Source: an uncultured Chitinophagaceae bacterium (GTDB taxonomy: Bacteria > Bacteroidota > Bacteroidia > Chitinophagales > Chitinophagaceae). From it: DNA of 7,908 nt. Of this stretch, positions 1-6,523 are shown in pieces; the stretch's first letter is position 1, and each line of letters opens with the position of its first letter. The position numbers were made by a program, and so were the translations under genes. The stretch spans positions 1 through 7,908 of the forward strand of contig CALKVC010000137.1 of assembly GCA_937996595.1 (NCBI GenBank), given 5' to 3'. Under the pieces are notes generated by a model that was given only the letters and a program-made list of their open reading frames with translations, searched no databases and had not been told where the DNA came from.

Positions 1-379
1 TAGACAGCGCCAGCTTTTCACCCAGAATTCGATTCGCCTGCGTTTCGACAAAATCGAACATGGTGGATTTATACCATTTCAGAAACGGCTCGATATTGTA
101 TTCATGCCCGAGAACTGCTTTATTGAAAGTTTCGTGCAGTTTACCATGCTGCGCCTCTTGCCCAATGAAGTTTTTGACGTCTTGCGTAAGGCCGTCGTCG
201 TGAATTTGCGAGGCAAAGTGTTTCACGCTGCGAATAAAGAAGCGCTCACCTTCGGGAAAAAGCAGGCTGAGGCCCACGAGGTAGGCACGACGAAACTGGT
301 TGTTTTCGGTCGCTTCAGGGTTTGGTGAAGAGAAATGGAAATCTATGATTGAGCACCTGAACGACCCTGACAAGATCAT
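1..379 (-). CDS. Predicted metal-dependent hydrolase (COG3687/PF10118-like), N-terminal part, cut by left edge
   Basis: This minus-strand frame is open from the ATG at 379-377 to the window edge, giving 126 residues; the C-terminal part is missing. Residues 13-16 read DFHF, residues 38-52 contain SLLFPEGERFFIRSV, and residues 71-86 contain FIGQEAQHGKLHETFN. The FPEGERFF block and the GQEAxHxxxH block are hallmarks of the COG3687 'predicted metal-dependent hydrolase' family. Its Glu and His residues probably bind metal by analogy with ferritin-like all-alpha proteins; no substrate is established. The ATG at 379 fits the usual family spacing of roughly a dozen residues before the D-F-x-F motif. 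A TAA at 388-386 in the same frame prevents an extension. No Shine-Dalgarno sequence is visible. The gene is divergent from the ATP-grasp-like gene at 553, so they do not share an operon. Family assignment is fairly secure; the reaction is unknown. Confidence 0.82.
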   Translation of the reverse strand, partial: MILSGSFRCSIIDFHFSSPNPEATENNQFRRAYLVGLSLLFPEGERFFIRSVKHFASQIHDDGLTQDVKNFIGQEAQHGKLHETFNKAVLGHEYNIEPFLKWYKSTMFDFVETQANRILGEKLALS

Positions 380-385
380 GTACAC

Positions 386-490
386 TTACTCGCACATCTT
401 ACCTAATTTCCTATACCAGGCGGTGCGCAGGATGGAATTGGTATCAGCCTGACCGGCCTTTTTGAACGACTGCTTTTCAAATTTTAACAT
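386..490 (-). CDS. Possible 34-residue ORF just upstream of and in frame with the hydrolase gene
   Basis: The ATG at 490-488 opens a 34-codon frame ending at the TAA at 388-386. The peptide is basic, with a stretch reading RTAWYRKLGKMCE before the stop. It lies in the same frame as the hydrolase gene, separated only by TAA and two further codons (GTG, TAC) before the hydrolase ATG. It could be a small leader ORF, a remnant, or an N-terminal extension cut off by a nonsense change. It could also be chance, because a frame of this length is not statistically remarkable. I recognise no family. Confidence 0.15.
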   Translation of the reverse strand: MLKFEKQSFKKAGQADTNSILRTAWYRKLGKMCE

Positions 491-501
491 GCATGCTGCT
501 A

Positions 502-551
502 TAAACTGATTTATAGTTAATTTTATCTTCCTGCAAGTTTAAATCAGTTTA
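502..551. repeat. Perfect 12-bp inverted repeat flanking a candidate promoter
   Basis: The left arm TAAACTGATTTA (502-513) is the exact reverse complement of the right arm TAAATCAGTTTA (540-551). The arms are separated by 26 bp, with 38 bp centre to centre. The right arm ends one base before the ATG at 553, and the spacer contains the -7-like box TATCTTCC at 524-531. The arrangement could be two operator half-sites around a promoter. If transcription starts upstream, it could instead be an RNA hairpin covering the start codon. No regulator gene sits in the window to match it. Confidence 0.6.
524..531 (+). promoter_or_regulatory. Candidate -7 promoter element for the ATP-grasp-like gene
   Basis: TATCTTCC resembles the Bacteroidota -7 consensus TAnnTTTG and nearly matches the TATCTTCG ahead of sucC. 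It ends 21 bp before the ATG at 553, which would give a short untranslated leader. No clear TTG-type -33 element is seen at the expected distance, so the call rests mainly on position and similarity to the other upstream boxes in this window. Confidence 0.35.
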
Positions 552-552
552 C

Positions 553-1743
553 ATGGAAAAATCAATAAGGACGGTTTTCAATAAAAATTTTACAGAAGAA
601 AAATACAAAGCGTACATGGCTGAGATTGAAGCCCTGCATCCCGGTGCGCTTGATTTCAGGAATGCCGAAACACCGGTTTTCATCAATAAGGAATTCAAAC
701 AACAGATGCTGGGCGCCTGTGAAGACATCATTGATGTAATTACTGCACCTAACTTCAGGCAACTGACAGATAGAAGTATCCCAAAAGAACTTAACATTCC
801 CGGCGAAGACAGCCATCCCCAGTTCATTGTATTTGATTTCGGCATATGCAAAAATGATAACGGTAACCTGGAACCGCAGTTGATAGAGATGCAGGGTTTC
901 CCTACCCTGTATGCTTTCCAGGCATTTCACAGCAGCATTACCGCAGCGTACGCCAATGTGCCGGAAAATTACACACCCTATCTGAACGGTTACGACCGTG
1001 AAAAATATGTATCAGACCTGCGGGAAATCATCCTGGGAAGCCACAAACCTGAAGAAGTGATACTGCTTGAGATATTTCCGGAACAACAGAAAACCAGGAT
1101 CGACTTCTATTGTACAGAAAAGTTACTGGGCATCAGTACAGTTTGCCTGACCAGGCTGAAAGCCGATGGTCAGACTCTTTACTATGAAGCAGCCGGTAAG
1201 CGGATAGATATCAGAAGGATTTATAACAGGCTGATATTTGATGACCTGCAACAGCAGGAAGGGCTTGAAGGCACTATTGACCTGACCCAAAAATATGATG
1301 TGGAATGGGTTCCGCACCCAAACTGGTTTTACCGCATCAGCAAGTTTACACTTCCGTTTATACATAACCGTTATGTTCCGGAAACATTTTTCCTGAACGA
1401 AATAAAGCAACCGGTTAACCTGGATGAATACGTACTGAAACCCCTGTTTTCCTTTGCGGGGATGGGTGTTGTAATAGATGTGACCCAGGCCGATATAGAC
1501 GAGGTGAAAGACCCGGAAAACTGGATACTGCAGCGCAAAGTGAATTATGCCTCTGTTATTGAAACCATGGACGAACCAGCCAAAGCGGAAATCAGGCTTT
1601 TCTATTTCTGGAAAGAAGGCTGGAACAGGCCTATGGCGGTTCATAACCTGGCCAGGTTAAGCAAAGGAAAAATGATAGGCACCCGCTATAATAAGGACAA
1701 AAGCTGGGTTGGCGGTTCTGTTGCCTTTTTTGAAAAAGATTAA
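553..1743 (+). CDS. ATP-grasp-like protein of unknown substrate (hypothetical, 396 aa)
   Basis: The 396-residue soluble protein has no signal peptide or membrane segment. Residues 105-124 contain an LEPQLIEMQGFPT stretch resembling the E-x-N-x-D-T-P substrate/metal region of glutathionylspermidine-synthase-like and circularly permuted ATP-grasp proteins. Residues 217-228 (RIDIRRIYNRLI) resemble their conserved D-x-I-Y-x-R segment. Residues 293-309 (YVLKPLFSFAGMGVVID) look like the ATP-grasp Lys plus glycine-rich phosphate loop, residues 325-330 (ILQRKV) like the adenine hinge, and residues 345-352 (AEIRLFYF) like the conserved E-x-R strand. The inferred role is an ATP-dependent carboxylate ligase acting on an unidentified substrate; this rests on motifs read by eye. 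It starts 10 bp before the next gene and is probably co-transcribed with it. The ATG at 553 directly follows a 12-bp inverted repeat and a candidate promoter, so expression may be controlled there. Confidence 0.72.
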   Translation: MEKSIRTVFNKNFTEEKYKAYMAEIEALHPGALDFRNAETPVFINKEFKQQMLGACEDIIDVITAPNFRQLTDRSIPKELNIPGEDSHPQFIVFDFGICKNDNGNLEPQLIEMQGFPTLYAFQAFHSSITAAYANVPENYTPYLNGYDREKYVSDLREIILGSHKPEEVILLEIFPEQQKTRIDFYCTEKLLGISTVCLTRLKADGQTLYYEAAGKRIDIRRIYNRLIFDDLQQQEGLEGTIDLTQKYDVEWVPHPNWFYRISKFTLPFIHNRYVPETFFLNEIKQPVNLDEYVLKPLFSFAGMGVVIDVTQADIDEVKDPENWILQRKVNYASVIETMDEPAKAEIRLFYFWKEGWNRPMAVHNLARLSKGKMIGTRYNKDKSWVGGSVAFFEKD

Positions 1744-1753
1744 TGAAGCTCAT

Positions 1754-2746
1754 ATGAAAAACGGACCCGGCAGGTTTGAATACTACCTGCAAAAACTTGA
1801 ACAATTAATGCTTCAATCCAGGCAAGAGATGAACCCGGCATTGTGGCTATACCATAATGACGCTCGAACAGTTGTTTTTATGCTGGAAGGCTTATCGAAA
1901 CTGTACGCCGGCCTGCACAACAAAAAAAGGTTCGGCAAAATAAAAGAGGACTTAAAATTACTGGAAGACGGGCTGGGCGTAATAGACTATTATGATGCCT
2001 TTTCAAAAGAATTCACAGCCGATAGCAGGATACCCGCTCCCCTGATCAATTACCTGGAGGCCCAGGCCAGGGAGAAGATACAGCACCTGAATGACATACT
2101 AATACAACGTGGATGGATAGGCGAAAACGCAACCCGGATCAGTAAGATTAGAAAGAAACTTTCTGACGCCGACTGGATGAAAGATGATGAAGAAATGAAA
2201 GAAATCCGAAAATTCTATAAAAAATCCATTGATGATATAAACGGTTTTTTTAGTTCTCTCAACAACCGGTTAACGGAAATAGAAACCCATGCACATGAAC
2301 TGAGGCGCAAACTGCGGTGGCTGAGCATATACCCAAAGGCAATGCAGGGAGCCATACAATTAACCACCAGCAATGCAGAAAATATATCACTAAAAAAATA
2401 CCTTACCGAAGAAATTATACAATCTCCTTATAATAAAATGCCGGATGCCGGCAATAACAGGTATTTGCTGATGCTGGAGAAGGATTATTTCCTTGCTTTA
2501 AGCTGGTTGATCTCTGCCATGGGCAAACTGAAGGATGACGGGTTACGTATCGTTTGTGTTTCTGAAGCCATTATGCAAACCAGGGGAACCGGAAAAGTGG
2601 AAGCGCTGGCACTGGCTTACCAGGTTTTGGGTGAACAGCAGCCCAGGCTCACTTCCATACTGAATGACACAACGGGTATCTGTGAAACCTTTTTCAGTGA
2701 AAAGAACCTGGATAAACTGGTTGCCGGCATAGCCACCGTTAATTGA
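1754..2746 (+). CDS. All-alpha protein with CHAD-like features (hypothetical, 330 aa)
   Basis: I place the start at the ATG at 1754, ten bases after the upstream stop. A TTG at 1709 would extend the frame by 15 residues into the upstream gene and is unlikely. The 330-residue product is highly charged, probably almost entirely helical, and has no signal peptide. It shows two halves reminiscent of the CHAD domain, a helical fold known to bind polyphosphate. Residues 33-85 have a His-x3-Arg segment (YHNDARTVVFML) followed by LKLLEDGLGVIDYYDAF, like the CHAD 'L-x-x-LG-x-x-RD' helix. Residues 179-195 (HAHELRRKLRWLSIYPK) resemble the second CHAD H-x-x-R-x-x-x-K-x-LR helix. The match is divergent and judged by eye, so CHAD membership is an inference. 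It forms a likely two-gene operon with the ATP-grasp-like protein. Its last codons overlap the end of the convergent porin gene by 8 bp. Confidence 0.72.
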   Translation: MKNGPGRFEYYLQKLEQLMLQSRQEMNPALWLYHNDARTVVFMLEGLSKLYAGLHNKKRFGKIKEDLKLLEDGLGVIDYYDAFSKEFTADSRIPAPLINYLEAQAREKIQHLNDILIQRGWIGENATRISKIRKKLSDADWMKDDEEMKEIRKFYKKSIDDINGFFSSLNNRLTEIETHAHELRRKLRWLSIYPKAMQGAIQLTTSNAENISLKKYLTEEIIQSPYNKMPDAGNNRYLLMLEKDYFLALSWLISAMGKLKDDGLRIVCVSEAIMQTRGTGKVEALALAYQVLGEQQPRLTSILNDTTGICETFFSEKNLDKLVAGIATVN

Positions 2747-4736
2747 CAAACCACCATTGTATGCCCAGCCTGAATATGAATCCCTGTGTGGGGTAATGCG
2801 GTGCGGCAAAATTATTATTCACAAAACCGAATCCGTTGGCAAAACTCACGGTATTCAGGTTTTCTGCCCTTAAATAAGATGTGAAGCCTTTAATACGGAA
2901 ATGAACAAACGCAGCTACATCAGGCAGGTTCCTGACTGTCATTGAATCCTGCGGCATAAACTGCCCCATTACAGGCGAATAGTTATTTGCCTTATAGGCC
3001 GTATAATACCTTGCTTCCAGCCCCGTGCTTATGTTCAGGTTCTTGTAAAACCTACCTTCAAATGCCAGCCTGTTTCGTGTATACAGCAACGGTAGTTTAA
3101 CCGGCGCAGCACCATCTGATTGCTGTAAAACCAGGTCGGCATAGTAATTCCAGTTTCTGCTGATCCTGAATTTCCGGGATGCAAACACCTGCAGCACGTT
3201 AACCAGTTTGCTGTACTGGGCTGTTTGGTAGTAATTATAGAAATAGCTGTAATTGGTAACCAGGTGGTTCCTGAATCCTATTGTTATATAAGGGCTGTTT
3301 ATCATAGCTCCGAATGACGTGATATTTTCCTTGTTGAAATCATTGCTGTTTCCCAGGTTGAAAGCCGACCGGTTGTCGAAAACAAATGAAGGGCTCCGGT
3401 TCACATTCCTGAAGTACAGGCTGATGCTGCCGAAACGTTTTCCAAGGTATCGGTCGAGGCTTCCGTACACACTGAAATCGCCTGCATTGAGCCCGTTCAG
3501 GTAAAACTCGCCTTTAAGAAGCATGTTCCATAATTTGTTCCTGGTGCGGTTACGGTATTCGGCATGCACAGAAATATTATAAAAATCCTGCGACACAATA
3601 TCAGACGCCCGTTTTAAATTTTGAATAGTGGCGCCGGCCAGGATAAACTGCGATACATTCCTGGTATCCGGAAATTGCAACAGCGAAATATCGTTACTGA
3701 TGGAAGTCCATTTTTCCTTCAGCAGGAAACTGTCGCTTGCCTGTTGAAAATCTACGTTATACCAGTTTTTATAAAGGGCAGAATCTGCATAAATATCGGA
3801 GAAGCGGTAATTGAAAGTACTGTAAGTAAGGCTGTGCTGTATACGCAGTTTCGGATAAAACAGGTACTCAGTGGTGGAATCATTTACTGCCAGTGAATCC
3901 TTTTTGCCTATATCGTATCCCTGCCGCAAAAAAAATGTAAAATCCTTATACGTGTTCCCGGTATTGATGGTGGTAACAAAAGGGTTAGTTCTGAAAGCAG
4001 ATGCATTCCCCAGGTTTACCGGAATGCTGAAACGGTCTTTCTTATTGGGATCCTTAAGCAGCGAATCATTGATTATTCCCCCGTTTTCCGAAGCACGGAT
4101 ATTATTACCAACCAACACCAGGTATGCGTTATACCTTTTCCGCTTGCCCTGGTAATTACCATATAGCCGGTAACTGCTATGATTGGTATTTTGCGTGATG
4201 AAGAAACCCGGAGCCGTAATAAGCCTGTAATCGAGGCCCACATTCAGGTTTGGCCGCGGATTCTGTGTATGCATCACTTTAATCATCTGCTCTTTGCCAG
4301 AAGCCAACTGGTAACCCAGCATGGAAAACGGCCTGGTCGTTTTATAGAACCGGGTATCTTCCAGTGTAAACCTGTACAAATCGAATGCATGAAAACCTGC
4401 ATCCCATCCGGGTTTTATTAATGGCTGAAAAATCAGCGGGAATGCAGCAGCCCCGTTATTCCCCAGGTACTGGAATGATGATGGCACTGAAAAATATTTA
4501 TCAAAATCATTGATGGAAGAATCGATACTCCGCCTGTTGGTTGAATCCAGGAAACGGAAACTGATGGTAATGCTGTCTTTCTGGTCGTCGCGGCGCTGGA
4601 AACCGGTTGTATCAGAGCTTCCTTTCGTACTGATACCCCTGCCGATACCCGGCAGCCTGTTAATCACCGGGTCGCCCTGCGCCCAACACTGGCAGCTAAC
4701 CAATAAAAAAAGGATGATACTAATATTTTTTTTCAT
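2739..4736 (-). CDS. Outer-membrane beta-barrel 'putative porin' (Porin_10/PF14121-like), 665 aa
   Basis: The protein begins with a Lys-Lys N-terminus, a hydrophobic core (residues 5-14) and a likely signal-peptidase I site after Ala19-Gln20. A polar linker follows, then a conserved block at about residues 53-190. That block includes DSITISFRFLDS, YLGNNGAAAFPL, GWDAGFHAFDLYRFTLEDTRF, TRPF and MHTQNPRPN, all typical of the Bacteroidota putative-porin family. The rest has alternating aromatic and polar strands rich in Asn and Tyr, and it ends in GIQWWFVN, an aromatic C-terminal strand expected for BAM-dependent barrel insertion. The inferred location is the outer membrane, with a likely role in passive uptake; no substrate can be read. 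Cys15, preceded by Leu-Val-Ser, also forms a minimal lipobox, so lipoprotein processing cannot be excluded. The gene is divergent from sucC and convergent, with an 8-bp overlap, with the CHAD-like gene. Confidence 0.88.
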   Translation of the reverse strand: MKKNISIILFLLVSCQCWAQGDPVINRLPGIGRGISTKGSSDTTGFQRRDDQKDSITISFRFLDSTNRRSIDSSINDFDKYFSVPSSFQYLGNNGAAAFPLIFQPLIKPGWDAGFHAFDLYRFTLEDTRFYKTTRPFSMLGYQLASGKEQMIKVMHTQNPRPNLNVGLDYRLITAPGFFITQNTNHSSYRLYGNYQGKRKRYNAYLVLVGNNIRASENGGIINDSLLKDPNKKDRFSIPVNLGNASAFRTNPFVTTINTGNTYKDFTFFLRQGYDIGKKDSLAVNDSTTEYLFYPKLRIQHSLTYSTFNYRFSDIYADSALYKNWYNVDFQQASDSFLLKEKWTSISNDISLLQFPDTRNVSQFILAGATIQNLKRASDIVSQDFYNISVHAEYRNRTRNKLWNMLLKGEFYLNGLNAGDFSVYGSLDRYLGKRFGSISLYFRNVNRSPSFVFDNRSAFNLGNSNDFNKENITSFGAMINSPYITIGFRNHLVTNYSYFYNYYQTAQYSKLVNVLQVFASRKFRISRNWNYYADLVLQQSDGAAPVKLPLLYTRNRLAFEGRFYKNLNISTGLEARYYTAYKANNYSPVMGQFMPQDSMTVRNLPDVAAFVHFRIKGFTSYLRAENLNTVSFANGFGFVNNNFAAPHYPTQGFIFRLGIQWWFVN

Positions 4737-4761
4737 ACCCAGTTAAAGAAGCTATCGGCCG

Positions 4762-4786
4762 GCAACTGGTAAACCAGTAAAGTTGC
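4762..4786 (-). promoter_or_regulatory. Hairpin in the porin 5' leader
   Basis: ACTGG (4765-4769) and CCAGT (4774-4778) form a tight stem with a 4-nt loop. The outer GCAACT (4762-4767) is also complementary to AGTTGC (4781-4786), giving a second pairing that competes with the first for the ACT bases. If transcription starts just after the -7-like box at 4808-4815, both fall inside the roughly 65-nt leader of the porin mRNA. A regulatory role is only a possibility. Confidence 0.35.
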
Positions 4787-4807
4787 ATACCGTCATTTTT
4801 TGCCCTG

Positions 4808-4815
4808 CAAATGTA
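4808..4815 (-). promoter_or_regulatory. Candidate -7 promoter element for the porin gene
   Basis: Read on the minus strand the box is TACATTTG, an exact fit to the Bacteroidota -7 consensus TAnnTTTG. It lies about 70 bp upstream of the porin start at 4736, implying a leader of around 65 nt. No convincing TTG -33 element was found at the usual distance. Confidence 0.45.
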
Positions 4816-4893
4816 AGCCTAATGGATAAATACGTGCTACGATAAACCTGCAGGCCGCTTTTAACCATTCGCTGTTAACTATCAGTTTTTAAT

Positions 4894-4901
4894 TATCTTC
4901 G
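4894..4901 (+). promoter_or_regulatory. Candidate -7 promoter element for sucC
   Basis: TATCTTCG differs from the Bacteroidota consensus TAnnTTTG at one position and ends 16 bp before the sucC ATG at 4918, a normal spacing for a short leader. A TTAAC at 4875-4879 sits where a -33 contact would be expected but is not a consensus TTG. The leader after it is A/T-rich, as is common where Shine-Dalgarno sequences are weak. Confidence 0.45.
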
Positions 4902-4917
4902 CCAAAATTTTTACAAT

Positions 4918-6129
4918 ATGAATTTACATGAATACCAGGCCAAACAACTGTTAAAGAAATTCAATGTGCCGGTGCAGGAAGGAATTGCTTGCAGTACCGC
5001 TTCTGAAGCCGAAGAAGCATACAGGCAGATACATACCCAGTATGGCAGTAAATTCGCGGTTGTTAAAGCGCAGATACATGCGGGCGGTCGCGGTAAAGGA
5101 ACCATTAAGGGCAAAGACCAGCGGGGTGTTGCCGTAGGAAAAAATGCAGAAGATATTTTCAGGATTGCAGATAATATTATTGGAGGAACATTGGTTACCA
5201 TCCAGACAGGCCCTGAAGGAAAACTGGTAAATAAGGTGCTTGTGGCACAGGATGTATATTATGATGGCCCAAACCCTGTGAAGGAATTTTATCTTTCCAT
5301 ATTACTCGACCGGTCAAAAGGACAAAATGTGATCATGTACAGCACCGAAGGTGGTATGAACATTGAAGATGTGGCCCATGACACACCGGAAAAAATATTC
5401 AAGGAATGGGTTCATCCTGGCGCCATGCTGGAAGCCTTCCAGGCAAGAAAAATAGCGTTTAATCTCGGCCTTAGCGGAGAATCATTTAAGAATTGTGTAA
5501 AATTCGTAACAAATTTATATAACGCTTATGTGGGTTTAGACTGCGGCATGCTGGAAATTAACCCTTTGTTTAAAACAAGCGACGATAAAATTATTGCCGT
5601 TGACTGCAAAATGAACATAGACGATAATGCCCTGATGCGCCATGCAGAAGTTGCTGCATTGCGTGATGTGAGTGAAGAAGACCCAACTGAAGTGGAAGCA
5701 GGAAAATTCAACCTGAATTTTGTAAAGCTGGATGGTAATGTAGGCTGCATGGTTAACGGAGCCGGGCTGGCAATGGCAACCATGGATATGATAAAACTAA
5801 GTGGTGGCGAGCCCGCCAATTTCCTTGATGTGGGTGGTACCGCCAACGCACAAACGGTGGAAGCTGGCTTCAGGATCATTTTAAAAGACCCTAAAGTGAA
5901 AGCGATCCTCATTAATATATTCGGCGGCATTGTAAGATGCGACCGGGTAGCACAGGGTGTTATTGACGCTTACCAGAGTATCGGCAATATCAATATACCA
6001 ATCATAGTTCGTTTACAGGGAACCAATGCCGATGTGGCCAAAAAGCTGATTGATGAAAGCGGGTTGAAAGTACAAAGCGCCATATTATTAAGTGAAGCTG
6101 CTGCGCTGGTTAATAAGGCTGTAGCATAA
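4918..6129 (+). CDS. sucC: Succinyl-CoA ligase [ADP-forming], beta subunit
   Basis: This TCA-cycle enzyme subunit couples succinyl-CoA cleavage to nucleoside-triphosphate synthesis, acting with the SucD alpha subunit in the cytoplasm. The 403-residue product starts MNLHEYQAKQLL, the classic SucC N-terminus. It has the ATP-grasp segment VVKAQIHAGGRGKG (residues 48-61) and the STEGGMNIE block (142-150). The Mg-binding region is EINP (213-216) plus Asp229 in AVDCKMN. GCMVNGAGLAMATMD (276-290), GGEPANFLDVGG (296-307) and NIFGGIVRCD (333-342) are near-universal in the ligase domain. All key motifs are intact and it is slightly longer than the E. coli protein (388 aa), chiefly through insertions between residues 60 and 170. 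The sucD gene does not follow; a terminator lies 30 bp after the stop, so sucC is probably a single-gene transcript here. Confidence 0.98.
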   Translation: MNLHEYQAKQLLKKFNVPVQEGIACSTASEAEEAYRQIHTQYGSKFAVVKAQIHAGGRGKGTIKGKDQRGVAVGKNAEDIFRIADNIIGGTLVTIQTGPEGKLVNKVLVAQDVYYDGPNPVKEFYLSILLDRSKGQNVIMYSTEGGMNIEDVAHDTPEKIFKEWVHPGAMLEAFQARKIAFNLGLSGESFKNCVKFVTNLYNAYVGLDCGMLEINPLFKTSDDKIIAVDCKMNIDDNALMRHAEVAALRDVSEEDPTEVEAGKFNLNFVKLDGNVGCMVNGAGLAMATMDMIKLSGGEPANFLDVGGTANAQTVEAGFRIILKDPKVKAILINIFGGIVRCDRVAQGVIDAYQSIGNINIPIIVRLQGTNADVAKKLIDESGLKVQSAILLSEAAALVNKAVA

Positions 6130-6159
6130 ACTGCTTCTTTTTCCAGATAAACTAATTGC

Positions 6160-6196
6160 AAATCCCGTCTTTTTCAGAGATGGGATTTTTATTTTT
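6160..6196 (+). terminator. Intrinsic terminator of sucC
   Basis: AAATCCCGTCT (6160-6170) pairs with AGATGGGATTT (6178-6188) as an 11-bp stem with one G-U wobble and a 7-nt loop. It is followed by a T-rich tract (6186-6196, interrupted by one A). It starts 30 bp after the sucC stop, the expected place for a Rho-independent terminator. Confidence 0.88.
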
Positions 6197-6197
6197 A

Positions 6198-6511
6198 ATC
6201 GGGCAAGATTCAATGACAGGATTATGAAACTCGCTTCATGGTTTTAAAATATTACCGCTAATATAGGAAAGCACAAAACTTAAAATCAATCTGAGAAGAG
6301 AACGTGATATTAAACATAAGAAAAAAATAAGCAATTATGAGCCTGCTACCCTGTTCAGGCATTTGAGCGCATTCAATCCGCTATCTGTACCGGCAGTTTT
6401 TACACCGGTGTTTAATACAGCTTATTAAATTAAACGGCCAGCCCTTGCTTGTAGAGAAAATTCTACAAAAAAAATAAAGTTACCCGCAGGCAACCATGTT
6501 CAAACAAATTT
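6198..6511. other. Gene-poor intergenic stretch with small hairpins
   Basis: No frame in this roughly 310-bp stretch has both a start codon and convincing protein character. Three short inverted repeats are visible. GCCTG/CAGGC lies at 6341-6345 and 6356-6360, and ACCGG/CCGGT at 6389-6393 and 6405-6409. TTGTAGA/TCTACAA lies at 6449-6455 and 6462-6468 and is followed by an A-rich run. On the minus strand, about 26 codons ending at 6336 are open but lack a start codon. I can assign no function; it may be regulatory or decayed sequence. Confidence 0.5.
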
Positions 6512-6519
6512 TATATTTG
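6512..6519 (+). promoter_or_regulatory. Candidate -7 promoter element of a possible short RNA
   Basis: TATATTTG is an exact match to TAnnTTTG on the plus strand. No coding sequence follows in this direction before the strong terminator at 6551-6582. No clear TTG -33 element is visible upstream, and the surroundings are A/T-rich, so a chance match is possible. Confidence 0.33.
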
Positions 6520-6523
6520 TACC

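Noticed and set aside
104..328. Plus-strand open frame of 74 codons
   Set aside because: It lies antisense to the hydrolase frame, which has clear family motifs (FPEGERFF, GQEAQH), and its own translation shows no recognisable features.
1123..1644. Minus-strand open frame of 173 codons inside the ATP-grasp-like gene
   Set aside because: It is antisense to a frame with ATP-grasp-like motifs and typical codon use, with no upstream promoter or motif of its own.
1709..1753. TTG start extending the CHAD-like protein by 15 residues
   Set aside because: It would overlap the ATP-grasp-like gene by 35 bp, while an ATG ten bases after that gene's stop gives a normal start.
5526..5930. Minus-strand open frame inside sucC
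   Set aside because: It is a shadow of the strongly conserved sucC frame and encodes a low-complexity sequence without family features.
6258..6415. Possible pseudogene remnant on the minus strand (about 26 open codons ending at 6336)
   Set aside because: There is no start codon, stops lie immediately upstream, and I see no similarity to a known family; a frame this short is expected by chance.
6449..6468. TTGTAGA/TCTACAA hairpin as an intrinsic terminator
   Set aside because: On the plus strand it is followed by A residues, not T, and on the minus strand the T-run lies before the stem, so it does not have terminator architecture on either strand.
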